Shown here piece after piece: positions 30,039 through 43,128 of a DNA stretch of 64,000 nucleotides (position 1 is its first letter; each line of letters starts with the position of its first letter). A program made the translations under genes and the position numbers. The notes under the pieces were generated by a model. The model ran no database searches. It saw nothing but the letters and a program-made list of their open reading frames with translations, and had not been told where the DNA came from. The DNA is taken from the NCBI GenBank assembly GCA_030789695.1, contig CM061132.1, forward strand, positions 31,210,418 through 31,274,417. The letters are read 5' to 3'. This DNA is from Scilla litardierei (taxonomy: Eukaryota > Streptophyta > Magnoliopsida > Asparagales > Asparagaceae).

Positions 30039-31662
30039 TGGTTGACTCGGAAAACGCGCAAGTGCACGCCTTCCACTCCCAAGCGTAGGAGTGTCAATGC
30101 AATATAAAAATAACCGGTGAGTACCGGGTCGGATCACAGGGACAAGTCGTTCTACGTTCACAAAATTGATCGATAACGAAAAATAAAGTGTGTTACAACT
30201 ACCTCAACTAACGGTGGATGAGTGTGAGAAAAAGTGTGGTGAAAATTAAAAATCTAACCTAAGTGGCTAAGGGTGGAGAGCCGAATCGGCAAGTAACAAG
30301 GATGACTCATGTGGTGTGTGTGTGAATGAGGCCGTGGGCGTGGAAATTCATCCCAAATATAACTCAATTGATCTCCCGGCTAAGGGAGCTCAATCGGAAA
30401 ATACGGCATTTCATCGAACGTGTGGGGTGCAATAAGTAATGAATGAAACCCACATGAGTAATAATCAATTAAGCACATTAGAGAGGGTCCGCTAGGATTA
30501 TCCTCTTCTTGGATTCCCCCTTAAGGTTCCAATAAACAAAGTTCTAGGGTTTCATACACAAATTAGACAATGAAATTGTGCTAGAGATGAAAACCACAAC
30601 CCAACAACAACAAGCACAACACAATCACACAAGATAGATTTCAGAAATTCATAATGAAAAGGAGAATATTTTACTCAAATTCTATCATCCAATTACAATA
30701 CAAAAATCTAAATCAAATACACAATAGGTTAGAGAAATTTCACCCAAGTGTCACTCCAAGATGAAAATCCCCCTCTCCCAAGTGCGCCTCCAAGCTTCAA
30801 GCTTCCTCAAGCTCCTCCCATGGCCTCCAAGCTCTTCTTCCCCCTCCAAAATTTAGCAAAAAAAAGAACTAGCGCTGAAAAAAAACCCCCCAAATTCGCA
30901 ATATAACCCAAGCACAGCTTATCGGGTCTGTTTTTAAGTCAAACGGGTCGAATTCTGGCCCAAACCCGCAAGCAATGCCAAAATCTGCAGAAAATTTCAG
31001 CACCGTCACCCTATCTTGCGAAAATTCTAGAAAAATCATCCGACCTCGGAATGACGTGTTCCAGGCGGCGATGGAACCGTAACAAAGTGTAAAATCACAG
31101 AAAAATATCATTAGGCCAGGATATACACTGCAATGATAGCAGAATTCTTCACAAGAGAGGCAAAGTTGCAGAAATTTTCAGCACCGTCACCCTGTCTTGC
31201 GAAAATTCTAGGAAAATCATCCGACCTCGGAATGACGTGTTCCAGGCGGCGATGAAACCGTAACAAAGTGTACAATCATAAAAAAATATCATTAGGCCAG
31301 AATATATACTAGAATAATAGCAGAATTCTGCACAAGAAGGGAAAAGCTGAATTTCCAGACCCGAAATTTTCAACACCATCACCATGTCTTCCAAAAAATA
31401 CAGTAAATTGCTCTGACCTCCAAAATTTCTGGAAAAATATGCATTGGAATCGGGACTTCATGAAATTTGACTGAAAAATAATAGGAGACTAAGATGAAGA
31501 TGATAATAATTTGTAAAAATTGTATTTTATGCATATGTAAACGATAAGCTCCAAATTTAAGAGATATCAAAAATATGTATGAAACAAAGCTAAGATATGA
31601 TTAATATATGCACAAAAAGCACCGAAATGGGGGGATAAATATACAATTTTTACCTTGAATCA
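30039..31662 (-). repeat. 3' LTR of the non-autonomous gypsy element, copy 1
   Basis: It starts TGGTTGACTCGG and ends TTGAATCA. It contains a 181-bp internal duplication (units starting near 30987 and 31168, with a shorter third at 31363). Confidence 0.9.
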
Positions 31663-32812
31663 CACCCCCCAACTAGCTTTTTGCTAGTCCCTAGCAAAAT
31701 ATGCGATATATTCGGACAAAATTGAAAGCATGCACCAACTTCACGATGTCATCATGGCATAAACAAAATAGTATTTCCACTTGATTCCAAAGCCAATATA
31801 ACCATTGTATGAAAGTAAATAACAAATGACACACTCTTCAATCCAATTCAAAGAAAATTAAGGATATAAGCACCGTATCACACGTATCGGGAAATATCAC
31901 AATGTCAAAATTTCCAATTTTCATGAAAATGGCCAAAACAAAAGAAATTTCATCTAAGTTGTGGGAGATGAAATTGCATCACTCATGTTGCTTATTCATT
32001 CATTTTTTTCTTTTTCTTTTCTTCTTCTCTTTTTTTGTATGTTTTTGGATTTTGTATGTTTATGTTTTGCATTCACGCGATAACGCTATAAATGCAAACA
32101 CGGCCATCAATACCTACACGCGATAACGCTATATAGGCAAAGGGATGGAATGATCCCCTAAATCTCATCTTTGACGTCCTCCCCAATGTTTCGTGGGGCA
32201 CCGGCTACTCAATTTGATTAGAAAGAAACATTCACTTATACTAACTTTCTTTTTCACTCCAAACATGAATTAGCGACTCATCCACCCACTCCTAAGAGTA
32301 AAACAAAGCATGCACAATTGGCCAAATCCAATCCAATTAAAAACTACACCATTCATCCCAACTCATGCAATTACTTACACCAAACTTTTCCAAAATTATC
32401 TCAAAGAGAGTATCACAACATATAAAATATCTTCATACATGGTATATTAACATTTGAATCCAAATTGGAAAAGAAATGAAACGTGGCAATCAAACATCGA
32501 GAAGTTGATACCAAAATGATAATCCGAAAAAAATTGCATGGAATTAAAGCATGTAGGGACTACATAAAGCAAGCGGCGTATGGACAAGGAGGCCAAAATA
32601 TAATATGCAATGAAAATCATAGGATGAGACGAAACATGGATGGATCTCACACAAAAAATTTAGCTCAAAATCCTAACAATCCTAGAGATTCTAACACTCT
32701 CCCCCCAACTTAAAAGAAACATTGTCCGCAATGTTGGAAGAGTATTAGATCTCACAAAAGATACTAGAAAAGAAAAATAAAGCATACGAAAGTACTAAAA
32801 TAAAACTTTTAT

Positions 32813-34477
32813 TTATTTACAATATTGGAAAGAACACACCGTGGCAAATGGCGGATCTCGAATGTATAACGGTGGTGGTAGCTGCTCGATCATATCCTTT
32901 TGCTCCTCCGCCAGCTGCTTTGGAGCTAGGCCACCACCGGCCTCCTTGGATTCCAGCAATGCAACTCCAAGCATCTCCTTTTGATAATATGTGGTATGTG
33001 GGAGACGAGTTGCATCAATCCAAGCCATGTCCTCATGCCCTGCAAAATCATTCCAAAACGGGTCGTCAAAACAAATAAAAGAATTTAGATGAAATGGACG
33101 ACAATCTGAAACAAATGTATATGGCAGTGAAAATTTGGTTTCAGAAATGCAAGGCATGAGATGGTGGAAACTTCCCTGAAATATGGTGCTAGATGTGGCA
33201 TGATGCACGGCCTCATGAGGAGGTGGAAGTGGCTACAGAGAGAAATCTGGAGTAAGAGGGAGCTCGGGCTCAATATATACCATCTCGCAATCCCCGTCGC
33301 TATCCTCTTCCTCGACATCAATATCAACATCAGCAGTCTCTGCGACACTCCCCACAACTGGTAACTGCTTCTGACAAACCTCCTCGATGACTGGCAAGTG
33401 CGCATCCTGAGGCAAGGGAAGTGACATCAGTGACGGGACTGGAGGTAGACTCGTCTCGGGCAAATCCAAACTCGCATCATCCTTGCCATCCCATAAATAT
33501 TCCATCTCGGTCGTCCTCCCAAAGTACTCAACCGCCTCGACATGTGAAGCTAATTCTGAAGTGGAATGTGGCTCAGGCTCCATGGTGTCCTCAATCTGCT
33601 CTCGGCCATCATGCACATCCGCTTCATCCTCAACCTCAAAATGAAAATGCATCGTGTCACCGTCGTGGTCGACACGCACTCCATCATATGTCTCCTCCGA
33701 CTCCTCAAAATATATATGCTCAATGTCCTCTACCTGGCTCACATGCAACCCATCCTCCTAATCTGCTCTGTATCCCATGGGGTCGCAAGAAAAAGAGCCC
33801 AAAGGTGGCTCCTCAAGCTGACACTAGACCTGTTGCTCTGCATCCTGAAGTGGAAACTGGGACTGGCCATCATCCTCATATCCAAGTGACGGCTCTCCAG
33901 ATGGCGCAGTCTGCTCCCACCCTGCAAGGTCCCTCAGGTAACACCAGGAATCCTCGGTGGAATAATCAAAGAACTCTCCACCGCAGCTCATCTGCACCAA
34001 ATCTCACCCAGATGGCGATAACCCTATGTAGAAGATCTGCAGAAGATGATCCTCGTGAAAGCTCTGGTGTGGGCATGCAAGCACCAAATCAGTGAACCTC
34101 TGCCAAGCCTGATGGTAGGCCTCTCCATCAGCCTGGGTAAAGCTCGCTATATACTGCTCCATGGCCTGTCTCCCCTGTACCTGCTCCAAAAAGATAGGCA
34201 AAAACACTCGGAGAAATTCAGCCTGAAACGACAACCAAGTAAAATGTGAGTCGAGAGACAAAGAATCAAACCACAATCTAGCATCATCTTGTAAAGAAGA
34301 GGGAAAAAATCTAAAGTATATGCAATCATCACTAATATTCCCACCAAGACATACATACATCCATTCTTCAAATTTTTTAATATGTAAGTGAGGGTTCTCC
34401 CACTCCAAGCCATGAAAGAATGGCGGAAGTGGGATATCCTCCAAATCAATTTCCGAAAAATCTGAAGATGATGCCAT
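32813..34477 (-). pseudogene. Gag plus acidic conserved tail, non-autonomous gypsy copy 1
   Basis: A single frame of 554 codons runs from MASSSDFSEIDLEDIPLPPF at 34477 to the stop at 32813. It is broken only by a few in-frame stops: TGA at 34006-34004, two between 33900 and 33750, and TAG at 33235-33233. The first 157 residues are a retrotransposon gag domain (FRFFPSSLQDDARLWFDSLS, then ADGEAYHQAWQRFTDLVLAC). A linker with GEPSLGYEDDGQSQ and an acidic stretch (QVEDIEHIYFEE..., DVDIDVEEEDSDGD) come next. The C-terminus ends with EEQKDMIEQLPPPLYIRDPP. The same order occurs in copy 2. No protease or polymerase motif is present. The tail has no family I recognise. Confidence 0.75.
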
Positions 34478-34630
34478 GTTTTTAAAAAATTTCGAAGAAA
34501 ATGAAAATAAACAACCAAAAGACTCAATAAGAGGAAAATAAATAAAATGAAAGACACAACACTAAGAGATAGAAGTATCTCACTAAAAATTTCAAAATCA
34601 ATCAAAAATTGCTACTAATAAAAACCGTTG

Positions 34631-34648
34631 TCCCCGGCAACGGCGCCA
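34631..34648 (-). other. Primer-binding site, non-autonomous gypsy copy 1
   Basis: The minus strand reads TGGCGCCGTTGCCGGGGA two bases inside the 5' LTR. This site is the usual one for Athila/Tat elements. Confidence 0.85.
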
Positions 34649-34650
34649 AT

Positions 34651-36273
34651 TGATTGACTCGGAAAACGCGCAAGTGCACGCCTTCCACTCCCAAGCGTAG
34701 GAGTGTCAATGCAATATAAAAATAACCGGTGAGTACCGGGTCGGATCACAGGGACAAGTCGTTCTACGTTCACAAAATTGATCGATAACGAAAAATAAAG
34801 TGTGTTACAACTACCTCAACTAACGGTGGATGAGTGTGAGAAAAAGTGTGGTGAAAATTAAAAATCTAACCTAAGTGGCTAAGGGTGGAGAGCCGAATCG
34901 GCAAGCAACAAGGATGACTCATGTGGTGTGTGTGTGAATGAGGCCGTGGGCGTGGAAATTCATCCCAAATATAACTCAATTGATCTCCCGGCTAAGGGAG
35001 CTCAATCGGAAAATACGGCATTTCATCGAACGTGTGGGGTGCAATAAGTAATGAATGAAACTCACATGAGTAATAATCAATTAAGCACATTAGAGAGGGT
35101 CCGCTAGGATTATCCTCTTCTTGGATTCCCCCTTAGGGTTCCAATAAACAAAGTTCTAGGGTTTCATACACAATATTAGACAATGAAATTGTGCTAGAGA
35201 TGAAAACCACAACCCAACAACAACAAGGACAACACAATCACACAAGATAGATTTCAGAAATTCATAATGAAAAGGAGAATATTTTACTCAAATTCTATCA
35301 TCCAATTACAATACAAAAATCTAAATCAAATACACAATAGGTTAGAGAAATTTCACCCAAGTGTCACTCCAAGATGAAAATCCCCCTCTCCCAAGTGCGC
35401 CTCCAAGCTTCAAGCTTCCTCAAGCTCATCCCATGGCCTCCAAGCTCTTCTTCCCCCTCCAAAATTTAGCAAAAAAAAGAACTAGCGCTGAAAAAAACCC
35501 CCAAATTCGCAATATAACCCAAGCATAGCTTATCGGGTCTATTTTTAAGTCAAACGGGTCGGATTCTGGCCCAAACCCGCAAGCAATGCCAAAATCTGCA
35601 GAAAATTTCAGCACCGTCACCCTGTCTTGCGAAAATTCTAGAAAAATCATCCGACCTCGGAATGACGTGTTCCAGGCGGCGATGGAACCGCAACAAAGTG
35701 TAAAATCACAGAAAAATATCATTAGGCCAGGATATACACTGCAATGATAGCAGAATTCTTCACAAGAGAGGCAAAGTTGCAGAAATTTTCAGCACCGTCA
35801 CCCTGTCTTGCGAAAATTCTAGGAAAATCATCCGACCTTGGAATGACGTGTTCCAGGCGGCGATGTAACCGTAACAAAGTTTACAATCACAGAAAAATAT
35901 CATTAGGCCAGAATATATACTAGAATGATAGCAGAATTCTGCACAAGAAGGGAAAAGCTGAATTTCCAGACCGGAAATTTTCAACACCATCACCATGTCT
36001 TCCAAAAAATGCAGTAAATTGCTCCGACCTCCAAAATTTCTGGAAAAATATGCATTGGAATCGGGACTTCATGAAATTTGACTGAAAAATAATAGGAGAC
36101 TAAGATGAAGATGATAATAAGTTGTAAAAATTGTATTTTATGCATATGTAAACGATAAGCTCCAAATTTAAGAGATATCAAAAATATGTATGAAACAAAG
36201 CTAAGATATGATTAATATATGCACAAAAAACACCGAAATGGGGGGATAAATATACAATTTTTACCCTGAATCA
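34651..36273 (-). repeat. 5' LTR of the non-autonomous gypsy element, copy 1
   Basis: It starts TGATTGACTCGG and ends CCTGAATCA. It shows only scattered substitutions against 30039-31662 and the same internal duplication. Confidence 0.9.
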
Positions 36274-36969
36274 TTTACTCAAGAGAGATTCTCATTCTTT
36301 GTGAGCTACTCAAGCTAAGAGCTTGAATCAAAGTCACCAACTTCACCCTAGCCATCTATTGCTGTCCATCTTGGTGGAGCTAGTGTTTGGTGCTTACTAC
36401 TTCCTCAAAATCCATTCTTGCCCTATATTGGTAAGTATTTCTCAAGGCATATGATTTTATGGTAAGAGCTTTAAATTTCATTCTCTATACTTCATATAAA
36501 TTGTTGTATACTCTCGGTTGTTGAGAGGGTTGGCTTGATCCCAAGTTGTGGGAGTCAAGATTTGGTTTTGCTCTCGGTTTGTGAGAGTGTGCTTAGTCTC
36601 TAGTTGTGGGATTAAGGTATTTGCGTGTTCCCGGGTTGTGGGATACACGGACATCGATTGTAGGTCGATTACACTTGTGGGGTTTCTGCAAGTGGGCTAA
36701 AGGAAAGCTCTAGTGGTTTTACTAGAGTATTCGGAGGGGATCCGGGTGTTGCTGAATTAGGGCACCGGGAACAAGTCGGGGAGACTTGGGTGGCACCGAA
36801 CCAGGGTACATTGCATGTTAGCATTGCATTCTTGCTTGGGTTGTTGTTCATTTCTTTCATTCCGCATTTGTTGGTTAATTAAGGTTTTATTTGGCGTAAA
36901 TTCCTTATAATTCTATAAAACACTATTCACCCCCCTAATGTTTATTCCTCATAGCACATGGTCACTACA
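36274..36969 (+). repeat. Left LTR, second part, of the SIRE-like element
   Basis: It resumes TTTACTCAAGAGAGATTC after the nested element and ends CACTACA. TTTAC is the mutated copy of the TTTCC target duplication. Confidence 0.9.
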
Positions 36970-36995
36970 ATTGGTATCAAAGTGAGGTAATAGCT

Positions 36996-38612
36996 ATGGC
37001 AACCAACAACAATATCACACGAAGTCCTTTTCCACCATATCTCATTGGACCCAACTATCAAATTTGGTGTGTAAAGATGAAGGCTTATATTCAATCCATT
37101 GACGATTATTATTGGAAGCTTGTGGAGAAGCCCCTTCGTGCACCTACCACTTTAGAACATAAGTGGACAAATGAGCAAAAAGAATTGGTGAAGAAACATG
37201 AAGAGGTAATGAATATCTTGCTTGAGTATTTATCTTATAACATTCTTATGCGTGTGTCCAAGGCAACAACGGCATATCAAATATGGCACATGCTCGCGGG
37301 GCAAGAAGAGTCCACCTCGGAGTGTTCTACCTCCAATGACGAAAGGGATTCACTCATGGGTTTGATGGCACGAGAGGATGCCACTATGGGTGACTATAGG
37401 GACGAATCAAGCGATTCAAGTAGAAGTGATAGCGACAATGAAGAAGTAATAATGGAAGATCTTGGAATTGCATTTAGACAATTAATTGATAAATATCAAA
37501 AGCTTACGCATAAATATTGTGATGCTAAGAATAAGATTGCTAGTCTCACTAACACATCTACATGTAGCACCTCTAACAATGACACCATTGTTGAGACACT
37601 CGTTATTGAGAAAGCAAGTTTGCTTACTCAAAATGGCATGTTGAGAAATGAGGTGGAGTCCCTCAAATCTCAACTTGATCGTGTTTCCATTGTGGATAGT
37701 AACGATCTTGAGATTGAAAATCTTCAATCTCAAAACACTAGTTTGGGCATTGAGAATGAGAATCTCAAATCCCAAGTGCACGAGCTCACCACACATGCAT
37801 CCACCTTGAATGCCACTATTTCTTCAATTTCTAAGAAATATGAGCTCATGTCCTCCATTGTTGAGAGATTCAATAAATGAAAGGACAATTTGGATGATTC
37901 GCTAAAGAATCAACTACCGGCAAACCATCGTGTTGACCTTGGTTATTCTAAGGCAAGTGCATCCAATGCACGCACCTCCTATAGTGAAGTAACTATAGAT
38001 TTTGTGAAGTCATCCTCCGGTGCATTCACGAGTGGTGTCTATAACAACTTGTGTAGTTCTACTACTAAGGAAACCACCACTCCTATTCCTCCCTCCTTTG
38101 CAAAGAAACTCACCAAGGGTGGACCTCCAAAGAAGGGTCATGCATTTATGTACACCAATACTATGCCACGTAGGAACACACCTCCTACTCCACATGTTCA
38201 CACGTATGATGGTTTTTATGCTCCACACCCACGAGCACGTGCAAACACTCATTTGAGACACTCTCATGCACGTACTCATGCTCATGCACCTTCACATGCT
38301 TATGATCACACGTCACATCCACATATGCATGCTTATTCTCATGATCATCCTCATGCATACGCACCTCATATTCATCCACGTATGTATGCAACACCACACC
38401 ATGGATCATATGCCCATCATCATGCTTTAGCACAACACAATGTTCCATACACATTTCCTCATGCTCTTGCTAGATCTCATGTTCCTAGGCCACATGCACC
38501 ACGTAGAGATCAACCTTTTGTGCATGCAACCACTAGGAAGAGGATACCCAAATCATACACTATTTGGGGTCTTAAGAACACTAGCATTCATGCTAAGGAT
38601 ATGTATGTGTAA
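36996..38612 (+). pseudogene. Gag-like ORF of the SIRE-like element with an internal stop
   Basis: One frame runs from MATNNNITRSPFPPYLIGPN to 38612, broken only by TGA at 37878-37880. The N-terminus matches the copia gag opening module (YQIWCVKMKAYIQSIDDYYW). The middle gag (UBN2) portion is shortened after TTAYQIWHMLAGQEE. An acidic Ser/Asp segment and a coiled coil (LKSQLDRV..., about 37600-37870) follow, as in SIRE-type gag proteins. After the TGA comes KDNLDDSLKNQLP, then a His-rich stretch. No CCHC zinc knuckle is present, although it is normal for the family. Confidence 0.75.
38190..38530 (+). other. Histidine-rich segment of the SIRE-like gag
   Basis: About 28 His residues occur in roughly 110 codons (for example SHPHMHAYSHDHPHAYAPHI). 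They sit where the zinc knuckle is expected. The DNA reads as irregular CAT/CAC repeats, so repeat expansion may have created it. Metal or nucleic-acid binding is possible but only inferred. Confidence 0.65.
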
Positions 38613-41600
38613 TCTTATATTCATGATATTATTTTGAATGATGATTATGTTGGGAAATCACGGTCCTCTTGGACTTGGTTTCCAAAGGGTTAGTTTCCGT
38701 TGACCCTTCATTGCTTGGTACCATAAGTTTATATTCATTTTATGGGTACCAAAGCATTTGTGTTAAGAATTGATTTACTCTTTTGTTTGCATTTTGGTCT
38801 TAGATGCTCATATTTGTTAGAAACTTAAATTCATATTGAATTTGATTTCTATTGTTTGATTATTAGTAAATCACTGTGTTTAGGATTTTTCATGTGTAGA
38901 ATATTTAATATTTTTATGCAACACATGCTTTGGTTCATATTTATGTTTGTTGCATGTGATGCATGTGATGCATGTCATGATTTTGGATTAATATACATAT
39001 TTACTTTTGGTACAATTGGTATATGCATGTATATGGTTATATATTTATCTCGTAACATGATTACATGTTTCATTAATATTGTGTATGATTACATTAGGAT
39101 ATGAGTTACAATAATTTGAATTTAGTTTGTTAAATTTGTTGCCTAACCCATAGGATCCAAAAAGGTTTTTTTGGATACCAAAATTATGTTTTCTTGGTTT
39201 AATCCACATTGGGATACCAACTCTACCAACTCCTTGATTTGCAAAGACTTTCATTCAAATGGAGTTGATGGTGCTTAAGTGATGCACCAAAGTAGGGGGA
39301 GCTTAATGTTGTAAGTATATTCTTACAGTTGGTATCCATGTGTGTTGGATGCATGTAGATGTCACTTTGTGTTTGAAACTATCTCATGCATATCCTATGT
39401 TTGCATATTGTGTGTCTTATATGTCATTCATGTCTATGTATTTCACGTGTGTCAAATTCTTGACTGATGTGCATTGTGTATTCATAATCCTTACTCATAT
39501 GTTTATTCGAGGATTATTTATAACATGTGGCTTAAAAATTTTCATGTTAGAACTAATGCTTATTTGCATGTTTCACACACGGGACACGCTTATATTTATG
39601 TTCCACTTCACAAGCGTGCATCCCAACTTCCTACTCATGCCACTACACAACCTCTACTTAAGAATCCCAAATCACTATCTTTTGGATTCCTAAGATTGTT
39701 TCTAGGCATGGTATGAACACACATATAGAATCGTATATTAGGATTGACATATTCTCATGTGACTATATATAAAAATCAAACTCAGTCTTTATTTAAATTT
39801 CACCTTGCTTACTCACTCATATTGCACTTCATTGCTTGGTTACCATGCTTGTATGATTACTTTTTGTACCCATATATGTGTGAGTTCGTCCACTACTCCC
39901 AAGTTTGCATAGTTTGTATGATTGTGTGGGAGTATGACATGTTTTGATTGCTATCATGTTATGTTCATCTATATGTCATTGCATTTCATTCGTATTATGT
40001 TTGTGCATATAGATTAGTTGATGTCTCTAACCCTTGGTGATTTATTATCAATTTGCACATTCCTATCTTGTTGATATGCCAAAGGGAAAGAGAAATTTGG
40101 TTTTGAAAATTAATACTTTATGCTTTTCATGCACACTCTTTGTGGTATTACTTTTCATGCCTTCCTTCAATATGTGTTGTGCCGTGAATGTTTATTTTGT
40201 GCACATATGCATATTGAATAAGGAATCTTTCTTACACACACTATTGTATTAGATGTGTGTATTCATAATGATGTTGTTTGACTAAATCATATGCATAGGA
40301 ATTATTAGTATAGGTGTATCTAATTTCTAATGGTTGAGAATTGTTAATTCCTTATATGTATGATTTTCGTGATTATAATAACTCCTATTAATGCATGTCA
40401 TACATTTCTATTGATGAGTGTTATTTACAATTGGTAAATGATTGGTTATTGGACTACTTGATTTTGTTCCTTAACCTATTGGATCCAAAAAGTTTTTGGA
40501 TACCACCAATTGTTGAATTGTCAGATTGTTGTGCAAGATGCCTACTCTACACACTCCTTGGTTTACAAATGATGGATCAATTCGAAGAAAAGGATGGTGC
40601 ATTGAAGTTGCACACATATAGGGAGAGCTAATTGGTTGTAAGTATGTGTGTTGTACAATTGGTATTTTAATATATTGGTTTTGACTACCATGTTTACAAT
40701 TGGTATTTCAATATATTCGATTTGTATAATATAGCATACTTCTTCATTAGCTCATTCTTGTCACACCCTCATGAAGATTGTTTGTTTATGTGACTACCTT
40801 GTTCATGTATGTCATATATATCTTATTACGACTCATGTACCATGGTAGCTATAACATTCATATAATGAATTGGTTAGTTGCTTATTGATGTTCATATCTT
40901 TTGCATGCCATGAATAAGATTAATGATTTAGGATCTTTATGCATATTTGTTCATTGTATCACCACACATCTCATACTTTTCTTATAGTTTGTATGATTAT
41001 CTTTATGAGACGTATTGATATGATTTGGGGTGATCAATGTATGTTACTTGTCATTTTAATTAATTCATGACTGATGTTTAGCTATAATTTTATTCAAGAG
41101 ATCTTTCATATTTATAGCTAAATCTTTCATGTATGATATTTTCACAAGTGACATAACACTCATTCATATTAGTTAGTTATCTTCAAGCTATATTTCTCAC
41201 TATGTCATCTCTCATCTCATGCTCATATTTTATGCTATTTTTATGAGATGTTAGAGATAACTTGTGCTATACACGATCATATAAGCTTTATATTTTGTTT
41301 GATGATATGTATACTCTGTCATAGATATTCTTCCATGAATATATCTTGATGCACTATGACTTCTTTGATGCTACCTCCGATCATATTGTGCTTACACAAG
41401 TTTTTTATTCTATTCGCACAATTGGTATGCATGCATGCGATGTTCATGATAACTTTATTCGTTTATGTCCTACCTTGTGACTTTGAACGTAGACTATCTT
41501 CATGCCTTTGCTCAAAAGATGTTTTGTCACATTATGCCTCATGTTGACTCCTTTGTGATAATTGAGCTAGGATGAGATCTTGTCTCTATTTGTTCACTTG

Positions 41601-43128
41601 GTTTCCTTCTCAAGTAATGTCATGATCTTGACATTATTTGCCTGCTTTGCGCACTGTGTTAGACTATTTATATTGGATATCATCTTTACATGCTCTTGCT
41701 TGATGCTAGTTTTAAGCTTGTGATATAGTGCTTATCTTCCTTATGCTCATGGCATTTCATGCTTATCATTGACTCATTATGTGAGTATCTTTTCTGGAAT
41801 GCATGCTAGTACTATGGTTCTTTGAACATTGTTTCAATTAGTTTCCTAGTGTGCTAGAATTATGTATGTCATACGTTTTATGATGTTTCTATCTCTATTT
41901 GGCATAACACTTTTGCGTGATATACATATTTGATATTCATTTTTTATTTATCACCCTGTCACCCCACATCGCACACTTCACTTAGATTTGGTATGCTTAC
42001 TTTTGGAGATGCTTTGTGGAGTTTAGCTGGAGATAATTTTGGAGATGATTTGGTATGCCTACAATTGGTTTATCATGCTATTATACTTAATTTATGTTAT
42101 TATTTCATAACATAACTTTGTACACATGCTTAAAAATTTCCATAGTCATGTTTGTTGCATTTTTTATGTTTGACTTAGATCTCAGTTTATTAATATTATT
42201 TGTTGATCTATGTCATTGTGATGATTTTGATTCCACCATTATGTATTTAATCATGTTCATGTCATATGTCATGCCCTTGCTCAAGGACAGTCTATCACAT
42301 TATGCTTAATGTTATAAATTTTGTGATAATTGAGTTTGTTTGTGTATTTGACATTATTTGATCACTTGTTTTTCTTTCACAAGTGATGTCATGATTTTTA
42401 CATTGTTATCCGTATTCTTTATCATATTTATAGCTAGTAGCTACTGCTAATTATGCTATTGTCACTTTTCTAACACTGCTTACACTGCTCTTTACAATTA
42501 GTATCTATTGTAATCTTTTATCACATATGCTTATTGCTTATCTTTTTGTGATAATTGAGGGTGGTTGAGTTGTTGTTGGATATTTGCTCTTGCAATTGAT
42601 ATCTCTATTTTGATATCTTGTTTTCAATTGGTAGCTTATCTAGTTTACATTAGATATACCTTTTTAGTTTCCACTCTTTTTTTGCTTTTGTTGTTTCTAT
42701 ACCCCCAAGTCTTTTGGATAATGCCAAAGGGGGAGAGAAATAAACAAAGGATGTGCTTATTAAATGTTGAGTGTTAAACAATAACTTGAATCATATTGAC
42801 TTTATGTATGTTCGTTCATGTATATGATTCAGGGGGAGCATTGGTGATTACCTTGGTTTATATTGATTACATTATATATATAATGGTAATCATGCTCATG
42901 TTTATGATGTGTATCACCTATATGATTTGTATTGTGTACGCATATTATTTCTGGTCATTCATGCGATATATACACAACCTCATGTGATACACACACTATT
43001 AACTGCTGAATGATGCTATTGATTATTGATATTAACTTGATTGGCATCATTGCAGGGGGTACGTATATTTAATACACAATTATTTATTTTGTTTATATTT
43101 GGTTTGTCGTCATCAAAAAGGGGGAGAA
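38613..43128 (+). other. Non-coding interior of the SIRE-like element
   Basis: It is an AT-rich interior of 4.5 kb with only short ORFs. It is studded with purine blocks reminiscent of extra polypurine tracts: GTAGGGGGAGC (39293), GGGAAAGAGAAA (40084), GGGGGAGAGAAA (42729) and CAGGGGGAGC (42830). Two modules (39120-39330 and 40460-40680) share AACCYATWGGATCCAAAAAG, TTTGGATACC and GGGAGCTWA, so internal duplication occurred. No pol motifs were found. Confidence 0.7.

Larger units (their letters stand above)
30039..36273 (-). mobile_element. Non-autonomous Tat/Athila-like gypsy element, copy 1 (gag only)
   Basis: It is a 6235-bp element inserted into the left LTR of the SIRE-like element. LTRs are 30039-31662 and 34651-36273 (1624 and 1623 bp, nearly identical). 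The target duplication is TTTCC/TTTAC. The minus-strand primer site TGGCGCCGTTGCCGGGGA (34648-34631) is characteristic of Tat/Athila gypsy elements, and the polypurine tract is GTTGGGGGGTG (31673-31663). The interior of about 3 kb encodes gag and an acidic tail but no protease, RT or integrase. Confidence 0.9.

Noticed and set aside
30869..31394. Short minus-strand ORFs (MIFFCDFTLCYG-type) recurring at 35426-36005
   Set aside because: They occur twice only because they lie in the LTR pair and its 181-bp duplication. No start context or domain.
33421..34095. Plus-strand ORF of 224 codons, His/Pro-rich
   Set aside because: It is antisense to the gag tail of the non-autonomous gypsy element, whose minus-strand reading is conserved in a second copy.
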